A DNA stretch of 64,000 bases from positions 26,811 through 90,810 of the forward strand of contig JANQRB010000153.1 in NCBI GenBank assembly GCA_028284775.1, written 5' to 3'. The notes beneath the pieces were generated by a model that saw nothing but the letters and a program-made list of their open reading frames with translations, searched no databases and had not been told where the DNA came from. Below, in pieces: positions 45,977-56,166 of the stretch. Made by a program: the position numbers and the translations under genes. The number at the start of each line of letters is the position of its first letter. Positions within the stretch are counted from its first letter, which is position 1. Origin of the DNA: Candidatus Kapaibacterium sp. GTDB lineage: Bacteria > Bacteroidota > Ignavibacteria > Kapaibacteriales > UBA7675.

Positions 45977-48900
45977 TTATACTTTTGAAACACCTTCCTG
46001 CAGCCGGATGTTAAGCACAACCCGTGTTCCGACGGCATTGCCATTATCATCCAACAGATCGGTGTACTCAACGCTGGATTTATCGTCGCCCTGGCGGGCA
46101 AGGATCGCAAGATGTCGCCGCCCCAGATCTGTCCCCATCGGTCGATGCGTTTTGCCCGCCCTGTCAACTGCCTCCGCCGTACGGCGTCCGACCCCATTAT
46201 CTTCAATCCTGCAGCAGAGGCTCTTTTGATTCCGACTGAAGTGTATGCTTATGATGCCGCCCTCGGGCTTCGGCAGCAGACCGTGTAAAATCGCGTTTTC
46301 CACATAAGGCTGCAACAGCATAGGAGGAATCATCACCGAGCTGATATCGAGCCCGGGATCATAGTCGATTTGATAGCCGACCCGGCGGCCGAAACGCGAG
46401 GCTTCAAGCGACAAATAGTGTTCGAGGAAGTTCAGCTCTTCTTCCAGCCGTATCACTGGAAAGCGAGAATACTCGAGTACGCGTCGGAACAGTGTGGCGA
46501 CGCCGCCCAGATAGGCTGTTGCTGAGGCGGGCGAGTCATTCTGAATCAGGTTCTGCAGCGAAGTGAGCGAGTTAAAAATAAAGTGCGGATTCAACTGCGC
46601 TCGAAGGGCTTGTAGCTCGGCCTCGAGTGCCTGACGTTCCAGACTATGTGTCCGTCTGATGCGCCGCGTGCGCAGCCAAACAGCGCTGCCGAGCAGAAGC
46701 ACAATGATGACAAAAGAAAAAGTGCGGAACCACAGGGTTTGCCAGAAGGGCGGGATGATGTCGATGTACACGGTCGCGCCGCGCAGATTCCAGATGCCGT
46801 CGCCGTTGGCGCCGCGCACCCGCAGGGTATAAGATCCCGGTTTCAGATTGGTATAGCTGGCCGTGCGCGCCTCACGCGGATAGATCCATGATTTATCCAG
46901 GCCCTGCAGCATATAAGCGCAGCTCGTTTTGTCGGCATTGTCATAGTCGAGAATCGCAAACTCGAATGCGAGCGAATTCTGTTGGTACAGCAATCTGATG
47001 CGCTCGCCGTCCTTCAGTTCGTGTCTGGCGGTACTATCAAAGATGCTGAAGGAAGCGAGTAGCACGGCGGGCGGACGGCTGTTTCTGCGTATTCGTTCCG
47101 GGTGGAAGCGCGTCAGTCCACGCAGACCGCCGAAAAACAACTCGCCGTCCGCAGCCCTGTGCATTGCTTTGTAAGCGAAAACCCGCCCCGGCAGACCGTC
47201 GCGGTGATCATAGGTGTCCAGCGTACGGCCCCGGGCGGGATCAAAGAGGCTCAGGCCGACATTCGAGGGAATCCATAGCAAAGCGCGGGAATCGCCGAGA
47301 GCGCCAAACACACCGTTGCTTTGAAGGCCATTGGCAACGGTAAAATTTCTGAATGTGTCGCTGTCGTAGTCGTACTCGCTCAATCCAAAGCCGTAAGCCG
47401 CTATCCACAGACGCCCCGCATCATCTTCGGAAATCCACCAGATATCATTACCGCAGATACTGGAAGAATCGGCTTTATCATGGCGGTATTGTTTAAAATG
47501 TCCCTTATTGGGCAGCCAGCGATTCAGACCATTGTGTGTGCCGATCCAAAAATTGTTCCGGCTGTCGGCGAACAAGGTCCATACGCGGTCGTTGCATATT
47601 CTCAGGCTGTCGTCCTTCCCTTGATAAAAGCGCTGCACGGGACCTCCGTCTGCCCCGTAGCGCCATAAGCCATTGTGATCGGAGCCGACCCACAGATTGT
47701 TGTCGCTGTCGCGCGCGATGGCCCAGACGCGATTCGGAAATTCCTCCGGTTCCCCCTGACCGAATCCATAGTCAAAACGGTCAAGCTCAGGGCGGTAATG
47801 ACGGATACCGCAGCATGTCCCCAAGAGAAGGCGGCCGTTACTATCCTCGAAAATGGTATTCACAATACTCGGAGCGCAGGAATCATTGAGAATCGGCCCT
47901 GGAAAGTACTGATGCCAACGTCCGCTGGCGTCGTCAAGCCGGTTCAGGCCGCGGTCCGTTCCGACCCAGATATTGTCGCGGCGGTCTTTATGAATGCAGC
48001 GAATGCGGGAATGGCTCAGGCTATGCGGGTCATCGATGTGGTGGCGAAAGTTGCGAAAAGGCTTCAGGACCCGTTTAATGCTATAGACGCCCTCTTCGCT
48101 GCCAAGCCACAAAATCGAATCCCGCGTGATATGCCAGGAATGAACGCTGCCTGCCAAAATCTGCTCTGGCGCGGCCTGCGGAGCATCGTTCTGTTGCCTG
48201 AGACGGTACACGCCGCTGAATGTGCCCTGCTGCTCCTCCACAATCAGCCAGTGACTGTCTTCCTCGCCCGCGTCCAAAAATCGACATGTTAACTGATGCG
48301 CTAGGCGCCACTCCGCAGCAGGCAGTAAAGCCGAAAGCCCCGACCGACCTTTCAGCTTTTCAAGGTAAATCACATAGTTGAGAAATGGCGACGGCAGCGG
48401 CCAAACAGCCTCCCTGCACGATTCGACGCCGATCGTCGCTTGCAAAAAACCAAAGTCATCGATCACCTGAGTCGCCTTGATACGCTCGCAACTATTCGAT
48501 TCGGGGTGATAACGCACAAGACTTTCTTCGGTACCGATCCAGAGAGCGCCGTCGGCCGCCTCCGTAAACAGGAGGGTGCCCCGGTATGACCGCTCTGCCT
48601 CAAAATGCTCGATCGGAATGACCGCTTCGAAGATATCCCGACCGGCACGATAGCGATACAGGCTGTCCAACGTGGCAAGCCAGACAGCGCCGGACGTATG
48701 CACAAGGAGTATCGGCCCGGGCGCCTTGCCCCGCGTTCTAAGCAGTTCCGAGCGCACGAATACACGGCGCACTTTGCCGCTGTAGCGATTCAACCTGTTC
48801 ATACCGTAGTTTGAACCGGCCCAGATATTGCCCGCGCTGTCTTCCGCGATCGACGTGACGGCACTGAATGACAGGCTGGCGCTGTCGGAGGGATCGTGGC

Positions 48901-49132
48901 GATAACTGCGCAGCGTGCCTCCGCCGTATTTGTTGAGCCCGTCGGCAGTGCCGAACCACATACAGCCTTTCGAGTCCTGCATCAGGCAGTAGACAAAGTC
49001 ATGCGCCAGGCCGTCGTCGATGGTGATACGCTCGACTTTATATTCGGTCTGACAATACAATGCTGTCGAGAGCCAAAATACAAACAGGCCGTTGAAGCAA
49101 CTGAATACTCGGCGGTACAGAAGCAGATTCAT
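45977..49132 (-). CDS. Membrane sensor histidine kinase with Reg_prop propellers (pair B)
   Basis: A 1051-residue sensor kinase, collinear with the one at 24334-27480. An N-terminal hydrophobic segment (VFSCFNGLFVFWLSTALYCQ) precedes about eleven Reg_prop blades (CMWFGTADGLNKY, NIWVGTDRGLNRL, NLWVGSDHNGLWRY). A Y_Y_Y domain (YTNLKPGSYTLRVRGANGDG) and one transmembrane segment (LWFRTFSFVIIVLLLGSAVWL) follow, then the LytS-type kinase: NPHFIFNSL with His850, YVENAILHG and DNGVGRRTA. The phospho-acceptor has the same residue number as in pair A. It should phosphorylate the LytTR regulator 39 bases downstream. The signal is unknown; the propellers differ enough from pair A to suggest a different ligand. 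Confidence 0.95.
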   Translation of the reverse strand: MNLLLYRRVFSCFNGLFVFWLSTALYCQTEYKVERITIDDGLAHDFVYCLMQDSKGCMWFGTADGLNKYGGGTLRSYRHDPSDSASLSFSAVTSIAEDSAGNIWAGSNYGMNRLNRYSGKVRRVFVRSELLRTRGKAPGPILLVHTSGAVWLATLDSLYRYRAGRDIFEAVIPIEHFEAERSYRGTLLFTEAADGALWIGTEESLVRYHPESNSCERIKATQVIDDFGFLQATIGVESCREAVWPLPSPFLNYVIYLEKLKGRSGLSALLPAAEWRLAHQLTCRFLDAGEEDSHWLIVEEQQGTFSGVYRLRQQNDAPQAAPEQILAGSVHSWHITRDSILWLGSEEGVYSIKRVLKPFRNFRHHIDDPHSLSHSRIRCIHKDRRDNIWVGTDRGLNRLDDASGRWHQYFPGPILNDSCAPSIVNTIFEDSNGRLLLGTCCGIRHYRPELDRFDYGFGQGEPEEFPNRVWAIARDSDNNLWVGSDHNGLWRYGADGGPVQRFYQGKDDSLRICNDRVWTLFADSRNNFWIGTHNGLNRWLPNKGHFKQYRHDKADSSSICGNDIWWISEDDAGRLWIAAYGFGLSEYDYDSDTFRNFTVANGLQSNGVFGALGDSRALLWIPSNVGLSLFDPARGRTLDTYDHRDGLPGRVFAYKAMHRAADGELFFGGLRGLTRFHPERIRRNSRPPAVLLASFSIFDSTARHELKDGERIRLLYQQNSLAFEFAILDYDNADKTSCAYMLQGLDKSWIYPREARTASYTNLKPGSYTLRVRGANGDGIWNLRGATVYIDIIPPFWQTLWFRTFSFVIIVLLLGSAVWLRTRRIRRTHSLERQALEAELQALRAQLNPHFIFNSLTSLQNLIQNDSPASATAYLGGVATLFRRVLEYSRFPVIRLEEELNFLEHYLSLEASRFGRRVGYQIDYDPGLDISSVMIPPMLLQPYVENAILHGLLPKPEGGIISIHFSRNQKSLCCRIEDNGVGRRTAEAVDRAGKTHRPMGTDLGRRHLAILARQGDDKSSVEYTDLLDDNGNAVGTRVVLNIRLQEGVSKV

Positions 49133-49899
49133 TGCAGCTATCCGAATTGTAGTCTAGGTCGCACTGTGCCGTGATCTCTGTGCAGGATTGACAAGAATCG
49201 TGATACGGGAAGCCGGTCAGCGCGTCCGACCGGTCGGCCTTAACTCATTCCGGAACAACTGCATTGATCTCCGTCCAAAACACTGCTGGCGCTGCTATGC
49301 TCCCTTACACGCACTGAAAAATCTACACGTGCTTGCACGTTAAGTTTGCCGTGGGACTGACCACGCCCCGCATACTCTATGGCAGAATTTACTGTTCGCC
49401 GCTAAATGGCTTCAATTTATATCTACCGAATCTCGCGCCTGGACTTCATTTTCCGGAAAAATGGCAGGTAATCTAAAGAATCGGGGGAATCTTTACAACA
49501 AGGGAAGATCCGCGTCGTGAGGGCGGACGGGCATGTAACTGAATGGAACGTCGGGACTTTGCCTCTGCAGGCATGTGACATCTGTTAAGCGCTGGTGTCT
49601 TGAAATTCGTTCGATGCGCACAATCCGGCAATTTCTGCCGGGAATGTATGCAGCGACTGCCAACCTGTCGCTGCGCCGGATTTGCGGTTGCAAAACTTCC
49701 ATGATTCACGCTTTGCAACTCCGACCGTCGATTGAAGCCACTGAGTAGTTTGCTCGGATAGACAAGCGTCGATCGTGGACATCATACAAAATCGCAATTC
49801 AGGTATCTCCGCTGCACTCAACGATCGTCAAACAGGCTTCCTCTGCCGATTCTACAACGAACCGCCTGACGCGGCGGCGAGCACCAGAGAGGTATTGAG
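49133..49899. other. Divergent intergenic region
   Basis: 767 bases between the divergent sensor kinase B and the giant S8 peptidase. It must hold both promoters. GAGAGG at about 49888-49893 is the ribosome site of the peptidase. The short frames here are not protein-like. Confidence 0.45.
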
Positions 49900-52800
49900 A
49901 TGCAAGTTCCGGGCTACAATGGGTGTAAAGGCTATCTCAGGCTGCTGGTACACAGTTTCATTTTCGTCGTGTTCCCTGCCATCCTGGCGGCGGGCGATTC
50001 GTTTGACGGAGCAGAAATCTATGTAAAGCTGGCGCAGCGGCAACATTCCGGCGACAGGGAGGGAACAGGCCTTGATGAAGGTCAATCTTTGGCGGCCGTC
50101 CTGGCTACGCTGGAAGCCTATGGACTGCAGTCGATCAACAAGGAATTTCAAGAAAAGGGTAGTGGTCTCGGGCAGATTTATCGCGTCTGCATAGCGCAGC
50201 GCGACCGTGCGGCGGCCTGCATTCGTGAATTGTCACTACTTAACGAAGTTGACTTCGCCGAGCCCGTTCCGATATATCATCCTTTTTATACGCCGGATGA
50301 TGTGGACGGCGCCCAGTGGCATCTGCCGCATGTCAGGGCCGAGGCAGCCTGGGACCTGGAGCGTGGCGACGGCAGCGTGGTTATAGCCATAGTCGATGAC
50401 GCAGTCCGTACGACGCATGAAGACCTGCGGACCGTGCTTTGGCAAAATCCGGCCGAAATTGCCGGCAACGGCCTCGATGATGACGGAAATGGCTTCGTTG
50501 ATGATATCGTCGGCTGGGATTTTGCCGACGCCGATAACGATCCCAACCCGCCGGCGGCAGCGCCCCGGCATAACTTCGGCCATGGAACGCATTGCGCGGG
50601 AATCGCCGCGGCGGCGAGTGACAATGGACGAGGAATTGCGTCGCTCGCCTTCACGGCGCGGATTATGGCACTGAAGTGCCGTTCGGATGCCCAGGCGGAG
50701 CGCAGGTTGCCGCATGCTCTGCAGGGCGTCGAATATGCAATCCAGGCAGGCGCCGACATTATTTTTATGCCCTGGGGCAGCCCTCAATTTTCACGGACAG
50801 CCGCCCTGCTGATGCAGCGCGCGCACGCCGATGGCATCATCCTGGTAGCGGCGGCCGGCAATAATAACAGCGCCATCGCAATGTATCCCTCCGCCGACCA
50901 GCACGTGATCAGCGTCGCCGCCACTGACCAGCTCGACCGCAAAGCCGACTTTTCGAATTACGGCAGCAGCATCGATCTGACAGCACCGGGAGTGAATATC
51001 TACAGCGCCGGCGCGCGCGATGACGATAGCTACGAAGTGCTGAGCGGCACGTCGATGGCCGCCGCAATGGTCTCGGGGATGTGCGCCCTGATGCTTTCTT
51101 TCGATCCGAGTCTCAGCCCCGATGAAGTCGAGCTGTGTTTGAAGCAGTCAAGTATCGATATCGACTCCGGTAATGAAGCCTACAGGGGCGCGCTCGGCGC
51201 CGGACGCCTCGATGCGCTGAGCGCCATTGCCTGTCTGCAGCGAGCCCCGGAACCGGACTTCTCCGCCGATCCCCTGCAAATCTGTCCGGGCGGCACAATC
51301 CAGTTTCAGGATGAAAGCGGCGGCCCGGACATCCAGTCCTGGGAATGGCGATTTGAGGGTGCCCGGCCTTCGGTATCGCGCGATCCCGCACCCCTGGTGC
51401 GCTACGATCGCGCAGGTGAATTTGCCGTCGAATTGACAGTCGGCAACCGCTTCGGCGAACAAACATTACGTCGGGAAGCCGTGGTCGAAGTTTCGGTTCC
51501 GAAGGCAACCCTGCGCGCAGCAACGTATCTGAGCATTGCCGGCATCGGCGTGGGACTGAAAGTTGATCTGAGCGGCAGACCGCCCTGGAGCCTCAGCTAC
51601 AATCTCGGCGGCAATCGCGTCAGCGTCAGCGGAATTCTCGAGTCGCCCTTTGTCATCGAGGTCAATCCGCCGCGGTCGACCTTTATCAGCCTTGAAGCCG
51701 TCAGCGATGCCGATTGTAAAGGCGACGCCAGCGCCGGCGCCGACATATTGGTGATCGAAGCCGCTGATAATTTTGTGCAGCTGGCGGGTACTGCAGCAAG
51801 GGACATCGCCTACGGAGGCAGTCCGGATCCCTTTGCACCGGGTTCGTTTGCCGTTGGCCTTAGCAATCAGATCGGCGCGGTGCATCATCTCGGCGCCGGC
51901 GGCGATATCCAGCGAAGCCTGCGACTGCCGACAGGTTTCCGCCCCTTTGACCTTGTTCCCCTCAGCGACGGCAGCTTGCTGCTGGCGGGCGATACCGATC
52001 GCAACTACGAGCATTCCAGGGATGTATTCGCGGCTCGTACAGATGCCAGTGGACGCCTGCTCTGGCTCAACACCTATGGCACTTCAGGTCGCGAGATGCT
52101 TGTCCGCGCCGTTCCTTCTCTCGACAACTCCATGATAATCGCCTCCTGGACAGCCTCCGGAGGCAGCGGCGACAATGTTCTGCTCTCTCGTTTTACCGCG
52201 GACGGCAACCGCCTCTGGACCAGCTCGCTTTCCCTTTTCGGCGACGATCAATACTATGCATTGGCCGAGGCTCCGGGCGGCGGCGCATACTTTTGCGGGT
52301 CGTCAGGCGGTGGCAGCGGCGGCTGGCAGATGTTCGTCGGCGAAGTCGATGCCGCCGGCCGGGTGGGCTGGGTGCGCGAATACCGCGCTGAAGGCCGCAA
52401 CTTCGCTTATGCCACATCGATCATCAGGGCGAGCAACGGCGCCTTGATTGTGGGCGGTTATTACTGGCAAAGCGATATCGGTTTCATGGTTTCGATCGAA
52501 GCAAATGGCCCTGTCCGGTGGAGCAGTGAATTTGCCTGGCGCAACGGCAGCTTTAATTCCAGCCTGTCCGAAGATCATGAGGGGAATCTCTATCTGGGCG
52601 GCAATGGCATCTATGCCGACGGCGAGCGCCAGATCAGCATCCTGCAGTTTGACGGCAGTGGCAGAGCCATGCGTCAATTGGACTTTGTCGACGGATGGAT
52701 TTATGCCCTCGACTATGCCCGGCCGAATATCTATGTGTACGGGATTAGTGGTGATTCCCGCGGCGCCGGCGATGACGACGCTTTTCTCGCCCGCTTCAAT

Positions 52801-55800
52801 CCCCATTTGTCCTCCTGCCTGCCGACCAACAGCGAGTTGGCGCATCAAGCCGGACCTGCCTGGCTCGACCAGCCTTTCGTCCATAGCGTCGACACTGCCC
52901 CGAGCATGCGCGAGACGCAGCCGGATAGACAAACAGCCGCAGGCTCCCAACTAACAGCTTTTAATTTCTGTTGTGATTCGCGACCAATTCCCATCGTCTC
53001 GGAAACACGGGTCTGTCCGGGCAAACGAATTCAATTGGATGTGGGCCGGCCGGACGGCTCGGCGCTCGAATGGTGGGTGGATGGCATTAAGCACAGCGAC
53101 GGGGCCAGGGCGACGCTTGCCTTCGAAGAAGTCGGTGAACACCGGGTAACGCTGATTTCCGGAAAGGATGACTGCCGGCGCGCGGCGAGCGTCTTAGTTC
53201 ACGTCGCCGCGGAACCGGCGGTAGAGGTCTCACCATCACAGGAACTATGCAAAGGAACTGAACTCAAGCTTTTTGCCCGCGGCGGCGTGGCTTATCAATG
53301 GAGTCCCGCGGAGGACCTTTCCTGCACGGACTGCCCCGAACCTGTCCTGAAGGCGAACGCCAGCCGTGAATATACCGTGCGCATCCGCAGCGAAGAGGGC
53401 TGTGAGCTGGAACGCAGAGTTGCGATTTCGGTACTTGAAAACTGTTGCAATGGCGCCGCGCCGATTCGTCCTGACTTTCAGGCGTCGAAACTTGTCGTCT
53501 GCCCCGATGACACGCTTTCCTTCTCCAATCTCACGCCGCCCGGCGCGGCTTCCTTTTCCTGGACCTTTGGGGATGGAGGTGACGCCATCCCGCCGCGCTC
53601 CAATGATCGCAATCCCAGGGGAATCCTCTTTAGTCAGCCCGGCTCCTATGAGTGTAGTCTCAGCGTACTCGATAGTTGCGGAAATTCGACTTCCACCAGC
53701 CAGACGATATTTGTCCTGCCTGCGCCACGTGCCATAACCGGCAATGATATCGTCTACTGCACGACGGGCAGCATGCAGGTAGAACTCGGCGAATCGGCGA
53801 TAGCAAACTATGAGTATCGTTGGGACCCGGAGAGCGGGTTGTCCGACCCGCGCAGCGCTAATCCCATCGCCACGATTGATGGACCCGCCCGCTACAGCCT
53901 GACAGTAACCGACCTTCTCAGCGGCTGCAGTAGTACGGCCGAGCTGGATATTGTCGGGATCGATTTCAGCAATTTGGATGCCGGTCAGGACAGCACAGTC
54001 TGCCGCGATTCTCTTCAACTGGGCGCATTGGCCAATACCGCGCGCGGCGACCTGCAATTCCGATGGTCGCCGCCGGACGGCCTCAGTGATCCCACGGCAG
54101 CCAGGCCCATGGCCTTTCCGAATCAAAGCACGACCTATCACCTTAGGATCAGCAGCGATGAAGGATGCAGTATTCACGACAGCGTCCGCGTTTCTGTCGA
54201 TCCTTGCTGTGCCGATGAAATTACGCCGCCGCGCGCCGCTTTCGCCGCGTCGGACACCGTCCTCTGCGACAGCGGCGATCTGCTCATCACCAATTTGTCC
54301 ATCAACGCCAGCACATTCGAATGGCGCTTCGGCTCCGGTCCGGATGTCAATCCCGCAGAATTCAGCGGCGCCGACCCCGGAAATATTAGTTATAGGCGCG
54401 CAGGCAGATATACCATCGAACTGATCGCGAGGAATGGCTGCGGTATGAGCAGCAGCGCGACCATGAGCATCCTGGTCGGGGCCTCGCCGTCTGCCTACGC
54501 GGGCCGCGACAGTAGTGACTGTATGGCGGATACGATCCGCATACAGCTCGGAGCTGACCCCAGACCCGGCTTTGAATACCAATGGACGCCCGCCCTCGGT
54601 CTCTCAAATCCGCGCATTGCCAATCCCCTGGCAACCGTCGAGCGGCCGCGCCGCTACACCCTGGAGGTACGCGATCCTAACAGCGGCTGTAGCAGCAGCG
54701 CAAGCATAGAGGTGAATCCTTTGGGAATGCGGCTAATGGGCGCCGGGCCCGATCAATCAGTCTGTGACGAAGCGGTCCGCCTGGGCAGCCCCGCCAATGA
54801 GCGACGCGACGGTCTCAGTTTCCTCTGGCATCCGGCCGATGGTCTCGACGATCCCACCGCCCCGCGACCAATGGCGCTGCCGGACACCAAGACAGTTTAT
54901 TCGGTCACAGTCAACGGGCCCGACGGTTGTGAAATCACGGACGAAGTGGAAATCACTCGCAGCCCTTGCTGTGACAACGGCATCGAGCCGCCACGGGCGC
55001 GCTTCGAGATTTCAGACAGCCTTCTGTGTTCGACTGCAAATTCATTGATTATCCGCAACCGCTCCGAGGTCTTCAGCGCGGCCCGTTTTTATTGGACTTT
55101 CGGCGCACAGGCGAACCTGAAGGAATTTGACGGCCCTAACCCGCCGCCTTTGCACTTTACAACTGCGGGCCGACATACGCTGCGCCTTGAAATTGTCGAT
55201 TCCTGCGGCTATCGCGATGTCTTCGAACGGCAGGTTTTGGTCGGTGAGACAATATTGGCGGATGCCGGACCGGATCGTGAAATCTGTCGCGAAGCCCTGC
55301 TGATCGGTACGGAAGGCCGGGCCGGCCTGCGCTACGAATGGACGCCGGCGGACGGACTCGACGACTCGCTGCTCGCCCAACCCCGCGCCCGCCCGCTTCG
55401 AACGACGGTCTACAGGCTGACGGTAACAAACGAGGCGGGCTGTCGTGGCCAAGACAGCGTCGTAGTGGAAGTATCCGACAGCATTTCGGGTCGCGTCTGG
55501 CTGCCGACGGAGATCGTTGCACATGAAGTTGGTGAAGTGCTGAGATTACCTCTCTACTTCGAGATCCCTGCTTCACATTCCGATCTGGGGCCACGCGCCT
55601 ACACGGCTAGTCTGCGTTTCAATGCCAGCCTCCTTCATCCGCTCGAGCCCTCTGCCGGATGCAGCAGCATCGAGAATGACGACTGTGTTTATACTTTCAG
55701 CGGAATGCGGCCAGCGGGCCTGCGCAACGGCCTGCTTGCAACTATCTTCTTACGTTCCGCCCTTGGCAATGCTGCATCCACGCCCATAGAACTGAACTTC

Positions 55801-56166
55801 CGCTGGGATGATGCGGACTGCGCCGGTACGCCGACAGTAGAATCGGGCAGCTTTTATCTCGAGAACCAGTGCAGCGGTCCGCGGCGCTATTTTCTTGCGG
55901 GCGGACAGGCTGTCTTCATTCGCGCCAGCCCCAATCCATTTTTCGGACAGACGCAGTTCCATCTGCAAGTCATCGAGCGCGGTCTGACCCGCCTGTCCCT
56001 GGCCGACAATCTGGGCCGACCCGTACAGACAATTTTCGAACAAGAGCTCGAAAAAGGTCTGTATACCATTGATTACAATGCCGGCCGCTTATCGTCCGGA
56101 AGCTATTTTTGCATTCTGGAGACTCCGACGGAACGCTTCTACTATCGCGTTCTGATCAGCCGATAA
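49900..56166 (+). CDS. Giant modular S8 peptidase with PKD/Ig modules and T9SS sorting domain
   Basis: A 2088-residue secreted protein. The ATG at 49900 has GAGAGG seven bases upstream; a signal anchor-like peptide (LRLLVHSFIFVVFPAILAAG) and a pro-region follow. The subtilisin domain (residues ~135-450) is canonical: Asp166 in AIVDDA, His228 in HGTHCAG, Asn321 in AAAGNN and Ser385 in SGTSMAA. After it come a PKD domain (~450-530), a propeller-like region with repeated W-x-x-x-Y-G/L-A-G motifs (~625-970), Ig-like domains, and composite PKD-Ig modules starting at Cys pairs 1182, 1436 and 1690, exactly 254 residues apart. A cohesin-like beta domain (VWLPTEIVAHEVGEVLRLPLYF) comes before the T9SS sorting domain (SPNPFFGQTQFHLQV). 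All catalytic residues are present, so activity on extracellular proteins is likely. The modules probably bind polymer or surface. Confidence 0.95.
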   Translation: MQVPGYNGCKGYLRLLVHSFIFVVFPAILAAGDSFDGAEIYVKLAQRQHSGDREGTGLDEGQSLAAVLATLEAYGLQSINKEFQEKGSGLGQIYRVCIAQRDRAAACIRELSLLNEVDFAEPVPIYHPFYTPDDVDGAQWHLPHVRAEAAWDLERGDGSVVIAIVDDAVRTTHEDLRTVLWQNPAEIAGNGLDDDGNGFVDDIVGWDFADADNDPNPPAAAPRHNFGHGTHCAGIAAAASDNGRGIASLAFTARIMALKCRSDAQAERRLPHALQGVEYAIQAGADIIFMPWGSPQFSRTAALLMQRAHADGIILVAAAGNNNSAIAMYPSADQHVISVAATDQLDRKADFSNYGSSIDLTAPGVNIYSAGARDDDSYEVLSGTSMAAAMVSGMCALMLSFDPSLSPDEVELCLKQSSIDIDSGNEAYRGALGAGRLDALSAIACLQRAPEPDFSADPLQICPGGTIQFQDESGGPDIQSWEWRFEGARPSVSRDPAPLVRYDRAGEFAVELTVGNRFGEQTLRREAVVEVSVPKATLRAATYLSIAGIGVGLKVDLSGRPPWSLSYNLGGNRVSVSGILESPFVIEVNPPRSTFISLEAVSDADCKGDASAGADILVIEAADNFVQLAGTAARDIAYGGSPDPFAPGSFAVGLSNQIGAVHHLGAGGDIQRSLRLPTGFRPFDLVPLSDGSLLLAGDTDRNYEHSRDVFAARTDASGRLLWLNTYGTSGREMLVRAVPSLDNSMIIASWTASGGSGDNVLLSRFTADGNRLWTSSLSLFGDDQYYALAEAPGGGAYFCGSSGGGSGGWQMFVGEVDAAGRVGWVREYRAEGRNFAYATSIIRASNGALIVGGYYWQSDIGFMVSIEANGPVRWSSEFAWRNGSFNSSLSEDHEGNLYLGGNGIYADGERQISILQFDGSGRAMRQLDFVDGWIYALDYARPNIYVYGISGDSRGAGDDDAFLARFNPHLSSCLPTNSELAHQAGPAWLDQPFVHSVDTAPSMRETQPDRQTAAGSQLTAFNFCCDSRPIPIVSETRVCPGKRIQLDVGRPDGSALEWWVDGIKHSDGARATLAFEEVGEHRVTLISGKDDCRRAASVLVHVAAEPAVEVSPSQELCKGTELKLFARGGVAYQWSPAEDLSCTDCPEPVLKANASREYTVRIRSEEGCELERRVAISVLENCCNGAAPIRPDFQASKLVVCPDDTLSFSNLTPPGAASFSWTFGDGGDAIPPRSNDRNPRGILFSQPGSYECSLSVLDSCGNSTSTSQTIFVLPAPRAITGNDIVYCTTGSMQVELGESAIANYEYRWDPESGLSDPRSANPIATIDGPARYSLTVTDLLSGCSSTAELDIVGIDFSNLDAGQDSTVCRDSLQLGALANTARGDLQFRWSPPDGLSDPTAARPMAFPNQSTTYHLRISSDEGCSIHDSVRVSVDPCCADEITPPRAAFAASDTVLCDSGDLLITNLSINASTFEWRFGSGPDVNPAEFSGADPGNISYRRAGRYTIELIARNGCGMSSSATMSILVGASPSAYAGRDSSDCMADTIRIQLGADPRPGFEYQWTPALGLSNPRIANPLATVERPRRYTLEVRDPNSGCSSSASIEVNPLGMRLMGAGPDQSVCDEAVRLGSPANERRDGLSFLWHPADGLDDPTAPRPMALPDTKTVYSVTVNGPDGCEITDEVEITRSPCCDNGIEPPRARFEISDSLLCSTANSLIIRNRSEVFSAARFYWTFGAQANLKEFDGPNPPPLHFTTAGRHTLRLEIVDSCGYRDVFERQVLVGETILADAGPDREICREALLIGTEGRAGLRYEWTPADGLDDSLLAQPRARPLRTTVYRLTVTNEAGCRGQDSVVVEVSDSISGRVWLPTEIVAHEVGEVLRLPLYFEIPASHSDLGPRAYTASLRFNASLLHPLEPSAGCSSIENDDCVYTFSGMRPAGLRNGLLATIFLRSALGNAASTPIELNFRWDDADCAGTPTVESGSFYLENQCSGPRRYFLAGGQAVFIRASPNPFFGQTQFHLQVIERGLTRLSLADNLGRPVQTIFEQELEKGLYTIDYNAGRLSSGSYFCILETPTERFYYRVLISR
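53443..55490 (+). repeat. Composite PKD-Ig modules with exact 762-base period
   Basis: Double-Cys codons that open each module lie at 53443, 54205 and 54967, a spacing of exactly 762 bases (254 codons). Each module reads CC, a PKD domain with F-x-W-x-F-G and DSCG or a related motif, then one or two Ig-like units with AGxDS or AGPD, Y-x-W-x-P-x-x-GL and GC. The third module has one Ig unit. DNA identity between copies looks moderate, so the duplication is old but length-conserved. Confidence 0.85.

Noticed and set aside
53245..54582. A 445-codon open frame on the minus strand inside the giant peptidase gene
   Set aside because: It lies wholly antisense to a repeat-rich, clearly coding region. 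GC-rich codon use on the plus strand makes such shadows common, and the translation has no domain or signal.
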